A stretch of 64,000 nucleotides of DNA from positions 1 to 64,000 of the forward strand of contig CAZRHR010000005.1 in assembly GCA_964599915.1 (NCBI GenBank), written 5' to 3'. Position 1 is the stretch's first letter. Every line of letters starts with the position of its first letter. Source of the stretch: CAZRHR01 sp964599915. GTDB lineage: Bacteria > Bacteroidota > Bacteroidia > CAIKAF01. Below, one piece after another: positions 23,764-32,673 of this stretch. The position numbers and the translations under genes are program-made. Under the pieces are notes generated by a model, which had not been told where the DNA came from, searched no databases, and was given only the letters and a program-made list of their open reading frames with translations.

Positions 23764-24687
23764 TTATTGCCACACGGACACATCTTCATTGTACCAAGAG
23801 AAATGACGCTGCATAATGGCGTCTTTTTCCGAACGGATATAATCTATAAAGGCTTTTCCTACGGGCGATAATTTTTTGTTTTTTAGCCATACCAGACGCC
23901 ATTCAGAAGTAAGGGGCAGGCCGGGGTAAGGGATAATTTTTATTTCGTGGTTGGCCAACTCGTTGTGTAAACCAATCAGGGGAAGAATGGAGTAGCCCAA
24001 CCCAGCGATAATGGCTTGCTTTACTGCTTCATTGGAGGTAAGCTCAAGACGTTTGCGGGTATGTAATCCGGATTGCTTTAAGAAGCGTTCCATTTCTAGG
24101 CGCGTGGCAGAGCCTTCCTCCCGGTAAATCATGGGGACTTGGTTGAGTGGGGGAGGTGTATTAGACGCTTCTTTTCCTCCGACCAGATAGAGCTTATTCT
24201 GAACAAGCACCTCGGATTCTACGGCAAAATTATCGGGGATCATAGAAAGCAAAGCAAACTCTACTTCGTGTTTTTTCAACGTATCTACTACGTTGACCTT
24301 ATTGCCTACGTCTAAGGTCAGGTCGATGCCGGGGTTTTGTTGAATGAAGCCGGATATAAAGGCAGGTAACACATATTTTCCGGTAGAGGCGGTGGAAATG
24401 GTGAGGCGTCCGGATAGGATTCCTTTGTAAGCTAAGGTTTTATAGTTGATGGCCTGTACTTCATTCAAAATTCGTTCTGCCATTTCGGCCACTTCCATAC
24501 CAAAATCAGTGATATAAATCTGTCTGCCACGAATACCGGTTAGGGGTATATCAAATTGTTCTTGAAAGTTTTTCAATTGAATAGATACAGCCGGCTGGGT
24601 CATGTGTAAAATTTCTGCCGCACGGGTGATGCTTTTATGCTGAACGACCTTTAGAAATACATCAAGTTGGTGTAAAGTATAGTGCAT
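23764..24687 (-). CDS. LysR-type transcriptional regulator
   Basis: A 307-residue regulator with an N-terminal winged HTH (about 1-60, HKSITRAAEILHMTQPAVS) and a periplasmic-binding-like effector domain (about 90-295). The sequence resembles the CysB/CbbR-like branch, but the effector and targets are unknown. LysR genes often face their target, yet here the upstream neighbour pheT is on the same strand, so the target lies elsewhere or is the gene itself. The 306-nt AT-rich region upstream holds a 16-bp perfect palindrome that may be its binding site. Confidence 0.9.
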   Translation of the reverse strand: MHYTLHQLDVFLKVVQHKSITRAAEILHMTQPAVSIQLKNFQEQFDIPLTGIRGRQIYITDFGMEVAEMAERILNEVQAINYKTLAYKGILSGRLTISTASTGKYVLPAFISGFIQQNPGIDLTLDVGNKVNVVDTLKKHEVEFALLSMIPDNFAVESEVLVQNKLYLVGGKEASNTPPPLNQVPMIYREEGSATRLEMERFLKQSGLHTRKRLELTSNEAVKQAIIAGLGYSILPLIGLHNELANHEIKIIPYPGLPLTSEWRLVWLKNKKLSPVGKAFIDYIRSEKDAIMQRHFSWYNEDVSVWQ

Positions 24688-24782
24688 GATGTTTTATTTT
24701 TTGTTCCATTTGTTATAACTGAAATTTATATTTAATGTTCATATGTATCGCTATAATTTATATTATTTTTTGCTATTTAATT

Positions 24783-24798
24783 TTTATTGGCCAATAAA
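24783..24798. promoter_or_regulatory. 16-bp perfect palindrome, candidate operator
   Basis: TTTATTGGCCAATAAA is its own reverse complement. It lies 96 nt upstream of the LysR start codon. The GGCC core stands out from the surrounding A/T sequence. It is a likely protein-binding site, perhaps for autoregulation. Confidence 0.5.
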
Positions 24799-24922
24799 TT
24801 ATTTAAAATCAATATTTTATAGTTATTTGTTTTTTGAAATAATTTCCGTTTGAAATGATGTTTTTTCACTCTCTGATTATGATGTGGCATTTTTTTATAA
24901 TGTTTAGCTTATGTTTTTTTTT

Positions 24923-24966
24923 AAAAAAAAGTAAACCCTAGCACACTTTTAAAATGGCTAGGGTTT
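24923..24966 (-). terminator. Intrinsic terminator of pheT
   Basis: On minus, a 10-bp stem AAACCCTAGC / GCTAGGGTTT (24966-24957 and 24942-24933), then AC and a run of eight T (24930-24923). It begins 27 nt past the pheT stop. Confidence 0.88.
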
Positions 24967-24993
24967 GTTGTATGATGTCTCTACTGACCCGAA

Positions 24994-27435
24994 CTAACTT
25001 CGTAAATGCACTCCTGCTTCTTCCTTTAACAGTGCCATGATATTTTTCATTAATTCTTCCACTTCTTCTTCTCTCAAAGTCCTGGAAGCATCTTCAAATT
25101 GAAGGGATAGGGCATACGAGGAATGATTTTCGGGAATACCTTTGCCTGTATACACATCAAAAACTTCCAATGCAGAAAGCAGTTTACGTGCTTTTTTACG
25201 GATGATCCGATCGAGTTGTTCAAATGAAATCTCGTTGGGGACGAGCAAGGCGATATCTCTTCGAATTCCCGGGAATTTAGAAATTTCCATGTAGGTTTTG
25301 GGTCCGCTTGCTCCCCAAGAAACGGCTTCATCCCAGCAAATTTCAGCCAGCCACACCGGTTGCTTTATATCGAAGGATTTGAGCAGTTTTGTTGTGGGGG
25401 CGTAGATGCTGGCCAATCTTTGGCCTCTGGTGTCTAAGTGCCATACCCCTTGAAAAGCTTCCGTGGAAGCGCCGGTAGTGGTGGTTTCAACTTCAATTCC
25501 AAGGTGCGATAGTACACTTTCCACCAGACCTTTGATGTCGAAAAATCCGGTTTCATGGGGTTTCTGCTGCCATTGCATGGGTGCGTGCAAACCGGACAGC
25601 AGTATGCCTAACCTTTTCTTTTCTACATAATGTCCTTCTTGTCCTTGCGTGGCGCGTTGGTAGGTTTTTCCCAGTTCAAACAGAGGTAAATGCAATTGCC
25701 GGTGGGAGATGTTGTGGGAGGCCACTTGCAGCATGGAGAGTTTTAAATCCGGACGCATGAGATCCAGGTCGCGGCTCAAAGGATTGGCCAAGCGCACCCA
25801 ATTTTCTTCTGGTTCCGTTTGCAAAACCATCATTTTTTCCGAAGAAACCAAGGATAAGGTCACCATTTCACTAAGGCCCTTGGCGGAAAGGAGATGCTTT
25901 ACCTGAATTTCTTTGTTAAAGTCCCCTTCTTTTTTCTGCAATGGAATATTGGCCATGAGTGCTTTTCCAAGCGGAATACGGTCGAATCCGGCAATCCGAA
26001 TAACCTCTTCTGCTAAATCGGCCGGTCTGCTTACATCGGGTTTGAAACCGGGGACGGTGACTTCTCGGCTTTTGCCGGTCTCTTTTACCTGAAAACCTAG
26101 GCTTTGTAGGATGTTGACCTCTTCCTCTGGGGAAAAGTAAACGCCAGCCAATTTTGAAATATAGTCTGGCAACAAAGTGATTTTTTTAGGCTGGGGCATG
26201 TCCTGCGAAAACTGCTCTTGCACCGCCAAACAGGTTCCTCCTGCGTAAGTTTGAATTAACTGTGCTGCCAAGTACAGGGCTTGTGGAATGGCAAAAGGGT
26301 TAGCGCCTCTTTCAAAGCGAAAGCTGGCGTCGGTATGCAAGCCGTGTCTTTTGGCCATTTTTCGGGTGACGCCCGGATGAAACCATGCGGATTCCAGAAA
26401 AATATCGGTGGTTTCGGTGCTTACACCAGATTCTGCGCCTCCAAAAACTCCTGCGAGACAAAGGGGCTTTTCTACATCGGCAATGACAAGGTCTTCCTCA
26501 TGCAGGGTTCTTTCTACCTCGTCTAAGGTGGTCAAGACTTCTCCCGCTTTGGCTCGGCGCACCTTAATGATTTGTCCTTTAATTTTTTGGGCATCAAATG
26601 CATGAAGGGGGTGTCCAAGGAGCAACATCACATAATTGGTGACGTCCACCACATTGTTAATAGATTTTACCCCAAGACTGGTCAATCTATGTTTCAAAGC
26701 GTCCGGAGACGGCCCTACTTTTACGCCTTTCAGTGTGAGTCCTGCATACCTTACACATGCACTTTCATCTAAAATTTGTACCGGAATACCCGTTTCCTTG
26801 TTTTGGGAAGGCGCAGGCACCTCAGGTTCTGAAAAATGGTGTTTTCGTTTTTGTTGTTGAAGCCACGCAGCCACATCTCTTGCAGCTCCAATATGGCAGC
26901 TAGCATCAACGCGGTTTGGGGTGATGTTAATTTCTAAAATCGTATCCTGTGTCACTTCAAATACGACTGCAGCAGGTGTTCCTGCGGTCCAATGGTCAGG
27001 CAAAACCATAATACCATCGTGGCTTTGACCGAGTCCAATTTCGTCTTCGGCACAAATCATTCCATGGGACGGTACCCCACGGATTTTAGCAGCTTTAATG
27101 ACCAACGGCGTTTCGGCACCTGTTGGATAGAGTGTGGCGCCGGGCAAAGCCACCACTACAGTTTGGCCCGCGGCCACATTGCTGGCACCACATACAATGG
27201 TTTGTACTTCTTCAGCACTAACTTGTACTTCACATACTTGCAAGCGATCCGCATCCGGATGCTTGGCTACGGATTGAACTTTCCCAACCACCACGCCTTG
27301 GAGCCCTCCTTCAAGAGAAGAATAGGTTTGGATATCTTCTACTTCTAGCCCCGTGCGGGTAAGGATATCTGATACTTCTTCTGCTGAAAGGGAAAGGCCT
27401 AGCAGATCATTTAACCATTGAAGGGAAAGTTTCAT
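24994..27435 (-). CDS. pheT: Phenylalanyl-tRNA synthetase beta subunit
   Basis: An 813-residue subunit of the alpha2-beta2 enzyme. I chose ATG 27435 (MKLSLQWLNDLL), the conserved PheT N-terminus, over the longer frame. An OB-fold tRNA-binding domain (about 40-150) has VGKVQSVAKHPDADRLQVCEV. The B3/B4 editing domain with GVKSINNVVDVTNYVML, the B5 domain, the catalytic-like core and the C-terminal ferredoxin-like anticodon-binding domain (about 720-810) follow. The alpha-subunit gene is not in the window. It is divergent from the symporter gene with 103 nt between starts; TATTTTTA on minus at about 27470-27477 may be its -7 box. Confidence 0.97.
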   Translation of the reverse strand: MKLSLQWLNDLLGLSLSAEEVSDILTRTGLEVEDIQTYSSLEGGLQGVVVGKVQSVAKHPDADRLQVCEVQVSAEEVQTIVCGASNVAAGQTVVVALPGATLYPTGAETPLVIKAAKIRGVPSHGMICAEDEIGLGQSHDGIMVLPDHWTAGTPAAVVFEVTQDTILEINITPNRVDASCHIGAARDVAAWLQQQKRKHHFSEPEVPAPSQNKETGIPVQILDESACVRYAGLTLKGVKVGPSPDALKHRLTSLGVKSINNVVDVTNYVMLLLGHPLHAFDAQKIKGQIIKVRRAKAGEVLTTLDEVERTLHEEDLVIADVEKPLCLAGVFGGAESGVSTETTDIFLESAWFHPGVTRKMAKRHGLHTDASFRFERGANPFAIPQALYLAAQLIQTYAGGTCLAVQEQFSQDMPQPKKITLLPDYISKLAGVYFSPEEEVNILQSLGFQVKETGKSREVTVPGFKPDVSRPADLAEEVIRIAGFDRIPLGKALMANIPLQKKEGDFNKEIQVKHLLSAKGLSEMVTLSLVSSEKMMVLQTEPEENWVRLANPLSRDLDLMRPDLKLSMLQVASHNISHRQLHLPLFELGKTYQRATQGQEGHYVEKKRLGILLSGLHAPMQWQQKPHETGFFDIKGLVESVLSHLGIEVETTTTGASTEAFQGVWHLDTRGQRLASIYAPTTKLLKSFDIKQPVWLAEICWDEAVSWGASGPKTYMEISKFPGIRRDIALLVPNEISFEQLDRIIRKKARKLLSALEVFDVYTGKGIPENHSSYALSLQFEDASRTLREEEVEELMKNIMALLKEEAGVHLRS

Positions 27436-27526
27436 AAGCGTTTTTCGCTGTAAAATTTTTGCGCCTGTAAAAATACGCATGGAAATGGCAGTTCCAACCT
27501 AATTCCTGTTTATTCGCCGAAGTGTT

Positions 27527-27534
27527 TAAGTTTG
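27527..27534 (+). promoter_or_regulatory. -7 box TAAGTTTG, 4 nt before symporter ATG
   Basis: An exact TAnnTTTG box, then TAAT, then ATG 27539. This predicts a leaderless mRNA for a run of up to four overlapping genes. Confidence 0.6.
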
Positions 27535-27538
27535 TAAT

Positions 27539-28852
27539 ATGGGTGATAAAAAAAGAAAAGCCAGATTTCTGGCCTTGCATTGGCAAATTTTGATTGGAAT
27601 GGCCCTTGGACTGGGCTGGAGTCTTGTGGCAGTGCGCCTTGGTTGGCAAGAATGGACTTTGGATTGGATCAAACCCTTTGGTACCATATTTATGCGTATG
27701 CTCAAAATGGTTGCGGTTCCTTTGGTTTTGGTTTCACTTATTCAGGGTGTAGGTAGCCTGGCCGACCTCAGTGCATTGTCTCGCATGGGTTTGAAAACGG
27801 TAGGGCTGTACATGTTTACAACCGTGGTGGCTATTTCTTTAGGTTTGGGTTTGAGTGTGGCTTTTGAGCCGGGAAAGGCGTTATCCCCACAAACACGAGA
27901 ACAACTGCTTGAAAAATATGGCCAAGGCTTGGTGGAAAAGCAAACCCAAATGGCCCAACAAGATTCCGGGCCGCTTCAGTTTTTGGTGGATTTGGTTCCA
28001 GAGAATTTTTTCAAAGCCACTTCCGATAATACATTCATGCTTCAAGTGATTGTATTTGCCTTATTTTTTGGGGTTGCTTTGATCATGGTTCCGCGCGAAA
28101 GAGTGCAAGTGGTAAGAGATTTTTTTGATGGGGCCAATGACATCATTTTAAAAATGGTGGATTTAATTATGTTGTATGCTCCTATTGGTGTTACAGGACT
28201 TATGGCGGGCGTTTTGGTAGAAATTTCAGGAAATGACCCAAGCGCCATGTCCGGCATTTTATGGAGCCTCTTAGGCTACTCACTTACCGTAGTGCTTGGA
28301 CTTTTTTTATTGATTTTTGGCGTGTATCCTATGCTTCTTTTGGCGTTTTTACCCTCTTATCGAAACTGGGAAAAGATACGCCAGTTTTATGCGGCCTTAA
28401 TGCCGGTACAGATGCTTGCGTTTTCTACGTCCAGCAGTGCGGCCACCCTGCCGCTGAACATGGAGCGGTGTGAAGAAACCCTTGGTTTGAAAAAGCAAAC
28501 GGTGGGCTTTGTATTGCCTTTGGGTGCTACCATTAACATGGATGGTACGAGTTTGTACCAAGCCGTAGCGACCGTATTTATTGCCCAAGCTTTTGGAATG
28601 GATTTGACCTTGGGTCAATTGGGCACCATTGTGCTTACCGCCGTTCTTGCTTCGGTGGGTTCTGCGGCTGTTCCGGGTGCCGGGATGGTGATGTTGGTGA
28701 TTGTTTTGTCTTCTATAGGTTTAAGTGTAGAAGGCATATCATTGGTTATGGCCACGGACCGTATTTTAGATATGTTGCGAACTGTAGCCAATGTAACCTC
28801 CGATGCCACAGTGGCTACGGTGGTAGATGCGGGAGAAAAAAACACGCCATGA
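27539..28852 (+). CDS. Dicarboxylate/amino acid:cation symporter (DAACS)
   Basis: A 437-residue inner-membrane transporter with eight hydrophobic segments and two re-entrant loops. The signature AFSTSSSAATLPLNMERC (about 297-314) is the serine-rich loop, and GATINMDGTSLYQA (about 327-340) is the cation/substrate motif of the GltP/GltT group. It should import glutamate, aspartate or C4-dicarboxylates with Na+ or H+. It heads a plus-strand unit: its stop overlaps the next start by 4 nt (ATGA). Uptake of acidic amino acids fits the acid-specific DPP11 encoded at 54423-56543. Confidence 0.93.
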   Translation: MGDKKRKARFLALHWQILIGMALGLGWSLVAVRLGWQEWTLDWIKPFGTIFMRMLKMVAVPLVLVSLIQGVGSLADLSALSRMGLKTVGLYMFTTVVAISLGLGLSVAFEPGKALSPQTREQLLEKYGQGLVEKQTQMAQQDSGPLQFLVDLVPENFFKATSDNTFMLQVIVFALFFGVALIMVPRERVQVVRDFFDGANDIILKMVDLIMLYAPIGVTGLMAGVLVEISGNDPSAMSGILWSLLGYSLTVVLGLFLLIFGVYPMLLLAFLPSYRNWEKIRQFYAALMPVQMLAFSTSSSAATLPLNMERCEETLGLKKQTVGFVLPLGATINMDGTSLYQAVATVFIAQAFGMDLTLGQLGTIVLTAVLASVGSAAVPGAGMVMLVIVLSSIGLSVEGISLVMATDRILDMLRTVANVTSDATVATVVDAGEKNTP

Positions 28853-29763
28853 CAAGTATTCGTGCATGGTTGGTTCGCTTAAGTCTTCCTGCCTTGCGCA
28901 TGACCGTGCAGCCCGAACGCAGGTCAGTAAGGGCCATGCGGGTTGGAATGGAGGGTTTTTTAAGTCGTTTTCCTAAACCTTCGCCTTTCATTGAAACACA
29001 CTTTTCCTTGACCAATCTAGCGGGGAGAATGATACATAGCCATGCTTCTGCTTTTCCGCAGGTGGGCATACTTTATTTTCACGGGGGCGGTTATGCCATG
29101 GGTTCCAGCCGCACCCATCGTTTTTTAGCTGCCAGATTGTCAGAGCGCTTAGGTGTTCCTGTCTTTTTACCCGATTATCGTTTAGCCCCTGAGCATCCCT
29201 TTCCGGCTGCGGTGGAAGATGCCGTGCTGGCCTGGCAGCAAATTCCAGCGGCTTATCCCCACCTTACCCATTGGTTGATAGGTGGTGATTCTGCGGGTGG
29301 AGGACTTGCTTTGGCTTTGCTTCAAGAAATCAGGAGATTAGGTCTTTGTTCTCCCATAGGTACGTTTTTATTTTCGCCTTGGGCAGATCTTTATTCAGGA
29401 CATGCAGCACATAAAAAGTTGGAAAAAAAGGATCCTTACTTGGATGTGCCCATCATTCGGTCTTGGGGCATTCAATATGCGGGCGAACACATTGGACATC
29501 CTTTAGCTTCAGTAATTGGTGGAACTTACACGCAGGCCGGTCCGATTTTACTACAAGTGGGCACCCATGAAATCTTGTACCAGGATGCGTGTATGCTGCG
29601 GGATGTTTTGGAACATACGGTGGGTGTAGAACTCCAATTTTCACCATGGAAAGGAATGTTTCATGGATTTCAAATGTGTGAAGGATTTTTTCCCGAAGCA
29701 GGAAAAGCTTTAGATGAATTTGCCGTTTGGGCGCGACAGGTCATCCAAAAATCAGTATCTTAG
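28849..29763 (+). CDS. Alpha/beta hydrolase, hormone-sensitive-lipase type
   Basis: A 304-residue esterase of the HSL group. The oxyanion-hole motif HGGGYAMG (about 76-83), the nucleophile GGDSAGGG (about 144-151), an Asp near residue 245 and His in MFHGFQM (about 271-277) complete a triad. No signal peptide is seen, so it is probably cytoplasmic. The substrate is a short-chain ester, unknown. Its ATG overlaps the symporter stop, and the next gene starts 4 nt after its stop, so it is translated within one operon. Confidence 0.88.
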   Translation: MTSIRAWLVRLSLPALRMTVQPERRSVRAMRVGMEGFLSRFPKPSPFIETHFSLTNLAGRMIHSHASAFPQVGILYFHGGGYAMGSSRTHRFLAARLSERLGVPVFLPDYRLAPEHPFPAAVEDAVLAWQQIPAAYPHLTHWLIGGDSAGGGLALALLQEIRRLGLCSPIGTFLFSPWADLYSGHAAHKKLEKKDPYLDVPIIRSWGIQYAGEHIGHPLASVIGGTYTQAGPILLQVGTHEILYQDACMLRDVLEHTVGVELQFSPWKGMFHGFQMCEGFFPEAGKALDEFAVWARQVIQKSVS

Positions 29764-29767
29764 AACC

Positions 29768-32242
29768 ATGCGGGCCTTCGTTTTTTTGTTGTTTTTTATG
29801 CTTTCCCTCGCAGTTTCTGCGTTTTTTCATTGGGGCTGGGGTACATTACCTCCTTTCGGTAAAATCCTTGACCCCGTAAACGGTCTATGGGCTAATGCCG
29901 AAACTAAACAACATTATGCACAAGCCGACTTCCGTTCTTCCAGGGTTCAAGCGCCTGTAGTGGTGCGCTACGATGAACGTTTGGTGCCCCATATTTATGC
30001 GCAAAACGAGCATGATTTGTTTTTTGCCCAAGGGTTTGTTACCGCTCGTCATCGACTCTGGCAAATGGAGTTTACGGCCTTATTTGCTGCGGGTCAGTTA
30101 AGTGAAGTATTAGGGCCACGCGCCCTTGCTTTGGATCGGTCCCAGCGAAGAAAGGGTTTGGGCTATGCGGCAGAACTTAGCCAAACAGAATTTTTACGCG
30201 ACCCACGTACCAATGCGGTGTTGCAAGCTTTCACTGATGGCGTAAATGCGTATATCGGGCAGTTAAGTTATCGGGATTTTCCGGTGGAATATAAATTATT
30301 GGATTATGCTCCAACGCCTTGGACTCCGCTGCGCTCCGCATTGATTTTAAAGTATATGGCCGATTTATTGACCGGTGGTGATACCGATGTCGCCTTGACG
30401 GAGGTTTTTCATGAACTTGGTGCAGTACAACTTTGGGAAGATTTTCCGGATCGGATCGAAGAAGATTCCGCCGCTATTGTTCCCCCTGTTTCGTGGGAAG
30501 CACATAATATCATTTTAGATACCGCTTCTGTTCCATGGGTTCCCGTTTGGCCCCCGAAGCGCCAGGGACCTGGATTAAAGTCTTTTCCCTCTCTCATGGG
30601 TGTAGATTCCAATGTGGCGGTTCCATCAGATGCTATTCCGGCCGCTCCGGTTCCTTCGGAGACCTCACCACCAGCGGAATCTCCCTCGCGTCCGGAACCC
30701 AGAGGGTCCAACAACTGGGCGGTTTCCGCACGAAAGTCAGCCACGGGTGCACCCTTACTTGCCAATGACCCCCATTTACCGCTCAACCTACCTTCGATTT
30801 GGTTTGAAATGCATCTTCATGCGCCAGACATAGATTGTTATGGGGTGTCTATTCCTGGAACGCCCACCTTGATTATCGGATTTAACAATAGGGTGGCTTG
30901 GGGTGTAACCAACGGAACCATTGATGTAAAAGACTGGTACACGGTTACATTCAAAGATAACCTAAGGGAAGAATATTTATATGACCAGCGTTGGTTGCCG
31001 GTGACTTACCGGGAAGAACGCATTAAGGTTCGGGGGCAGGATGAAATCATAGATACGGTTCGTTATACTTTGTACGGCCCCATCTCTCATGAAGACACGC
31101 TGATTGCGGGAAAAAGGACAGGTTTAGCCATGCGCTGGACAGGCCATGACCCAGCCAATGAATTGCTTACATTTTATTTGCTGAACAAGGCGAAAGGGTA
31201 CGAAGATTACCGGGCTGCTTTGTCCTATTTTGCTTGTCCGGCTCAGAACTTTGTATTCGCAGATATTTCAGGAAATATTGCCATGGTCCAGCAAGGACGA
31301 ATACCTCTTCGTTGGCCTGGGCAGGGAAAAATGGTCATGGATGGTCATTTGCCGGTGTATCAATGGCAAGGATATTGGGACGAGGCTTGGATTCCACAAG
31401 TGAAAAATCCACCACGTGGTTATGTGTATTCCGCCAACCAATATCCCACGGATAGCAAGTTTCCCCTTTATTATTCGGGTTGGTTTGAGCCTTATAGACA
31501 TCTTCGCATCGCTGAACTTTTGGCACAGCCAGGTCCATTTACCGTAGAAGACATGCAGCGCTTTCAACTGGATGAAGTGGTGATTCGCGCCCGCATGTTC
31601 TTACCTGAGCTGTTAATGCATCTAAGTGATTCTGTGAAACAACTTCCCGGTGCTCAGCCTTGGTTAGATAGCCTAAATGCATGGGATTTTCGGTATCATG
31701 CCTCCTCAGTCCTTCCGGTATTTTTTGAAAACTGGTATCAGGAAGTAACGCAGGCCATGCTGGCTCCTTATGTGGAAAAAAACTTATTGACGCCCCAGCC
31801 TGATGCGCTGTTCAGGAAATGGAAAAAGAATCCCCAACCTTCTTGGGTCTCCGATGGTTTTATTCAAACGCTGAATGTGTTTTCAGCGCCTTCTTCTTCG
31901 GAGGTCTGGTGGAAAGAAAAAGAAACGCGACTGCAGCACATGGCGAAGATTCCTGCTTTTGGCTCCGAAGTTTTGGAAGTCGGGGGCAATGAGCACGCCT
32001 TAAATGCCATTACCAGTACGCATGGTCCTTCGTGGCGGATGGTGGTGTCTCTGGAGAAAAGTCCTCGTGGTTGGGGCGTGTATCCCGGTGGCCAATCTGG
32101 AAATCCAGGTTCACCCTTTTATTTATCTCACAATACCGTTTGGTCCAAAGGCTCATATTATCCTTTAGAACGACTCGCTCCGGACGCATGGCGTGCTCGT
32201 CCATCGGCAGGAGTGCTTACCCTAAACCCAAGTAATCCATGA
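29768..32242 (+). CDS. Penicillin acylase family Ntn-hydrolase
   Basis: An 824-residue secreted amidohydrolase. I chose ATG 29768 (MRAFVFLLFFMLSLAVSAF), a signal peptide or anchor, over the frame start inside the hydrolase gene. The alpha chain has the family segment PHIYAQNEHDLFFAQGFVTARHRLWQ split across about 75-105. The beta chain begins at Ser314 in RGSNNWAVS, the nucleophile freed by autocleavage. The spacer before it is unusually Pro/Ser/Glu-rich (about 280-312). Members hydrolyse amides such as penicillins, acyl-homoserine lactones or N-acyl amino acids; the substrate is open. It ends with a 4-nt overlap with the next gene. Confidence 0.9.
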   Translation: MRAFVFLLFFMLSLAVSAFFHWGWGTLPPFGKILDPVNGLWANAETKQHYAQADFRSSRVQAPVVVRYDERLVPHIYAQNEHDLFFAQGFVTARHRLWQMEFTALFAAGQLSEVLGPRALALDRSQRRKGLGYAAELSQTEFLRDPRTNAVLQAFTDGVNAYIGQLSYRDFPVEYKLLDYAPTPWTPLRSALILKYMADLLTGGDTDVALTEVFHELGAVQLWEDFPDRIEEDSAAIVPPVSWEAHNIILDTASVPWVPVWPPKRQGPGLKSFPSLMGVDSNVAVPSDAIPAAPVPSETSPPAESPSRPEPRGSNNWAVSARKSATGAPLLANDPHLPLNLPSIWFEMHLHAPDIDCYGVSIPGTPTLIIGFNNRVAWGVTNGTIDVKDWYTVTFKDNLREEYLYDQRWLPVTYREERIKVRGQDEIIDTVRYTLYGPISHEDTLIAGKRTGLAMRWTGHDPANELLTFYLLNKAKGYEDYRAALSYFACPAQNFVFADISGNIAMVQQGRIPLRWPGQGKMVMDGHLPVYQWQGYWDEAWIPQVKNPPRGYVYSANQYPTDSKFPLYYSGWFEPYRHLRIAELLAQPGPFTVEDMQRFQLDEVVIRARMFLPELLMHLSDSVKQLPGAQPWLDSLNAWDFRYHASSVLPVFFENWYQEVTQAMLAPYVEKNLLTPQPDALFRKWKKNPQPSWVSDGFIQTLNVFSAPSSSEVWWKEKETRLQHMAKIPAFGSEVLEVGGNEHALNAITSTHGPSWRMVVSLEKSPRGWGVYPGGQSGNPGSPFYLSHNTVWSKGSYYPLERLAPDAWRARPSAGVLTLNPSNP

Positions 32243-32646
32243 GAACCTTCGGATTTTATAGTACTATTTTGCTTTTGGGAACAAGCGGCGCCTGGGTTTT
32301 AGGTTGGATAGCTTTTCCGTTGGTTTCGTTTATTGCTGCCTACTTTTGGCGCCCATCTTGGGCATGGTTGTCTGGATTTCTGGCAGGTGGATTTGCTTGG
32401 GTTATCCTTGCTGCCGCCATAGATAGCTACACCGAAGGGGTGATGGGAGGTAAAATCGCGTCCTTATTTTCTTTGGCGCCGAAAAGTTGGATCGCGCTCC
32501 TTTTAACCGGGCTAGTGGGGGGATTAGGTTGTAGTTTCCCATCTGTTTCTGGCAAATGGCTGTGGAAACTGCGTGAAGATCAGCGGCAAAAACAGCGGTA
32601 TTCCAGGCGGCCAAGTTCTGTTTTTGGCCGCGTGATAGGAAGATAA
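32239..32646 (+). CDS. Small multi-pass membrane protein
   Basis: A 135-residue protein with about four hydrophobic segments (about 5-25, 24-42, 44-62 and 83-102) and a basic C-terminus (RQKQRYSRR). The segment GFLAGGFAWVILAAAID is typical of small membrane proteins of unknown function found in Bacteroidota. The ATG overlaps the acylase stop (ATGA), so it is coupled to that gene. No family name is claimed. Confidence 0.75.
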   Translation: MRTFGFYSTILLLGTSGAWVLGWIAFPLVSFIAAYFWRPSWAWLSGFLAGGFAWVILAAAIDSYTEGVMGGKIASLFSLAPKSWIALLLTGLVGGLGCSFPSVSGKWLWKLREDQRQKQRYSRRPSSVFGRVIGR

Positions 32647-32673
32647 ATACGAAAGACCCCCAAAGGGAAACAT

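Larger units (their letters stand above)
24688..24993. other. AT-rich intergenic region upstream of the LysR gene
   Basis: 306 nt, strongly AT-rich. It contains a 16-bp palindrome (24783-24798) and, at its right end, the pheT terminator. No protein-like frame is seen. Most of it is probably LysR regulatory DNA. Confidence 0.6.

Noticed and set aside
27539..32646. A beta-lactam resistance cluster, from the penicillin acylase and MFS genes
   Set aside because: Penicillin acylase is only a family name; the unit fits amide and amino-acid use, and the MFS gene is 5 kb away with its own promoter.
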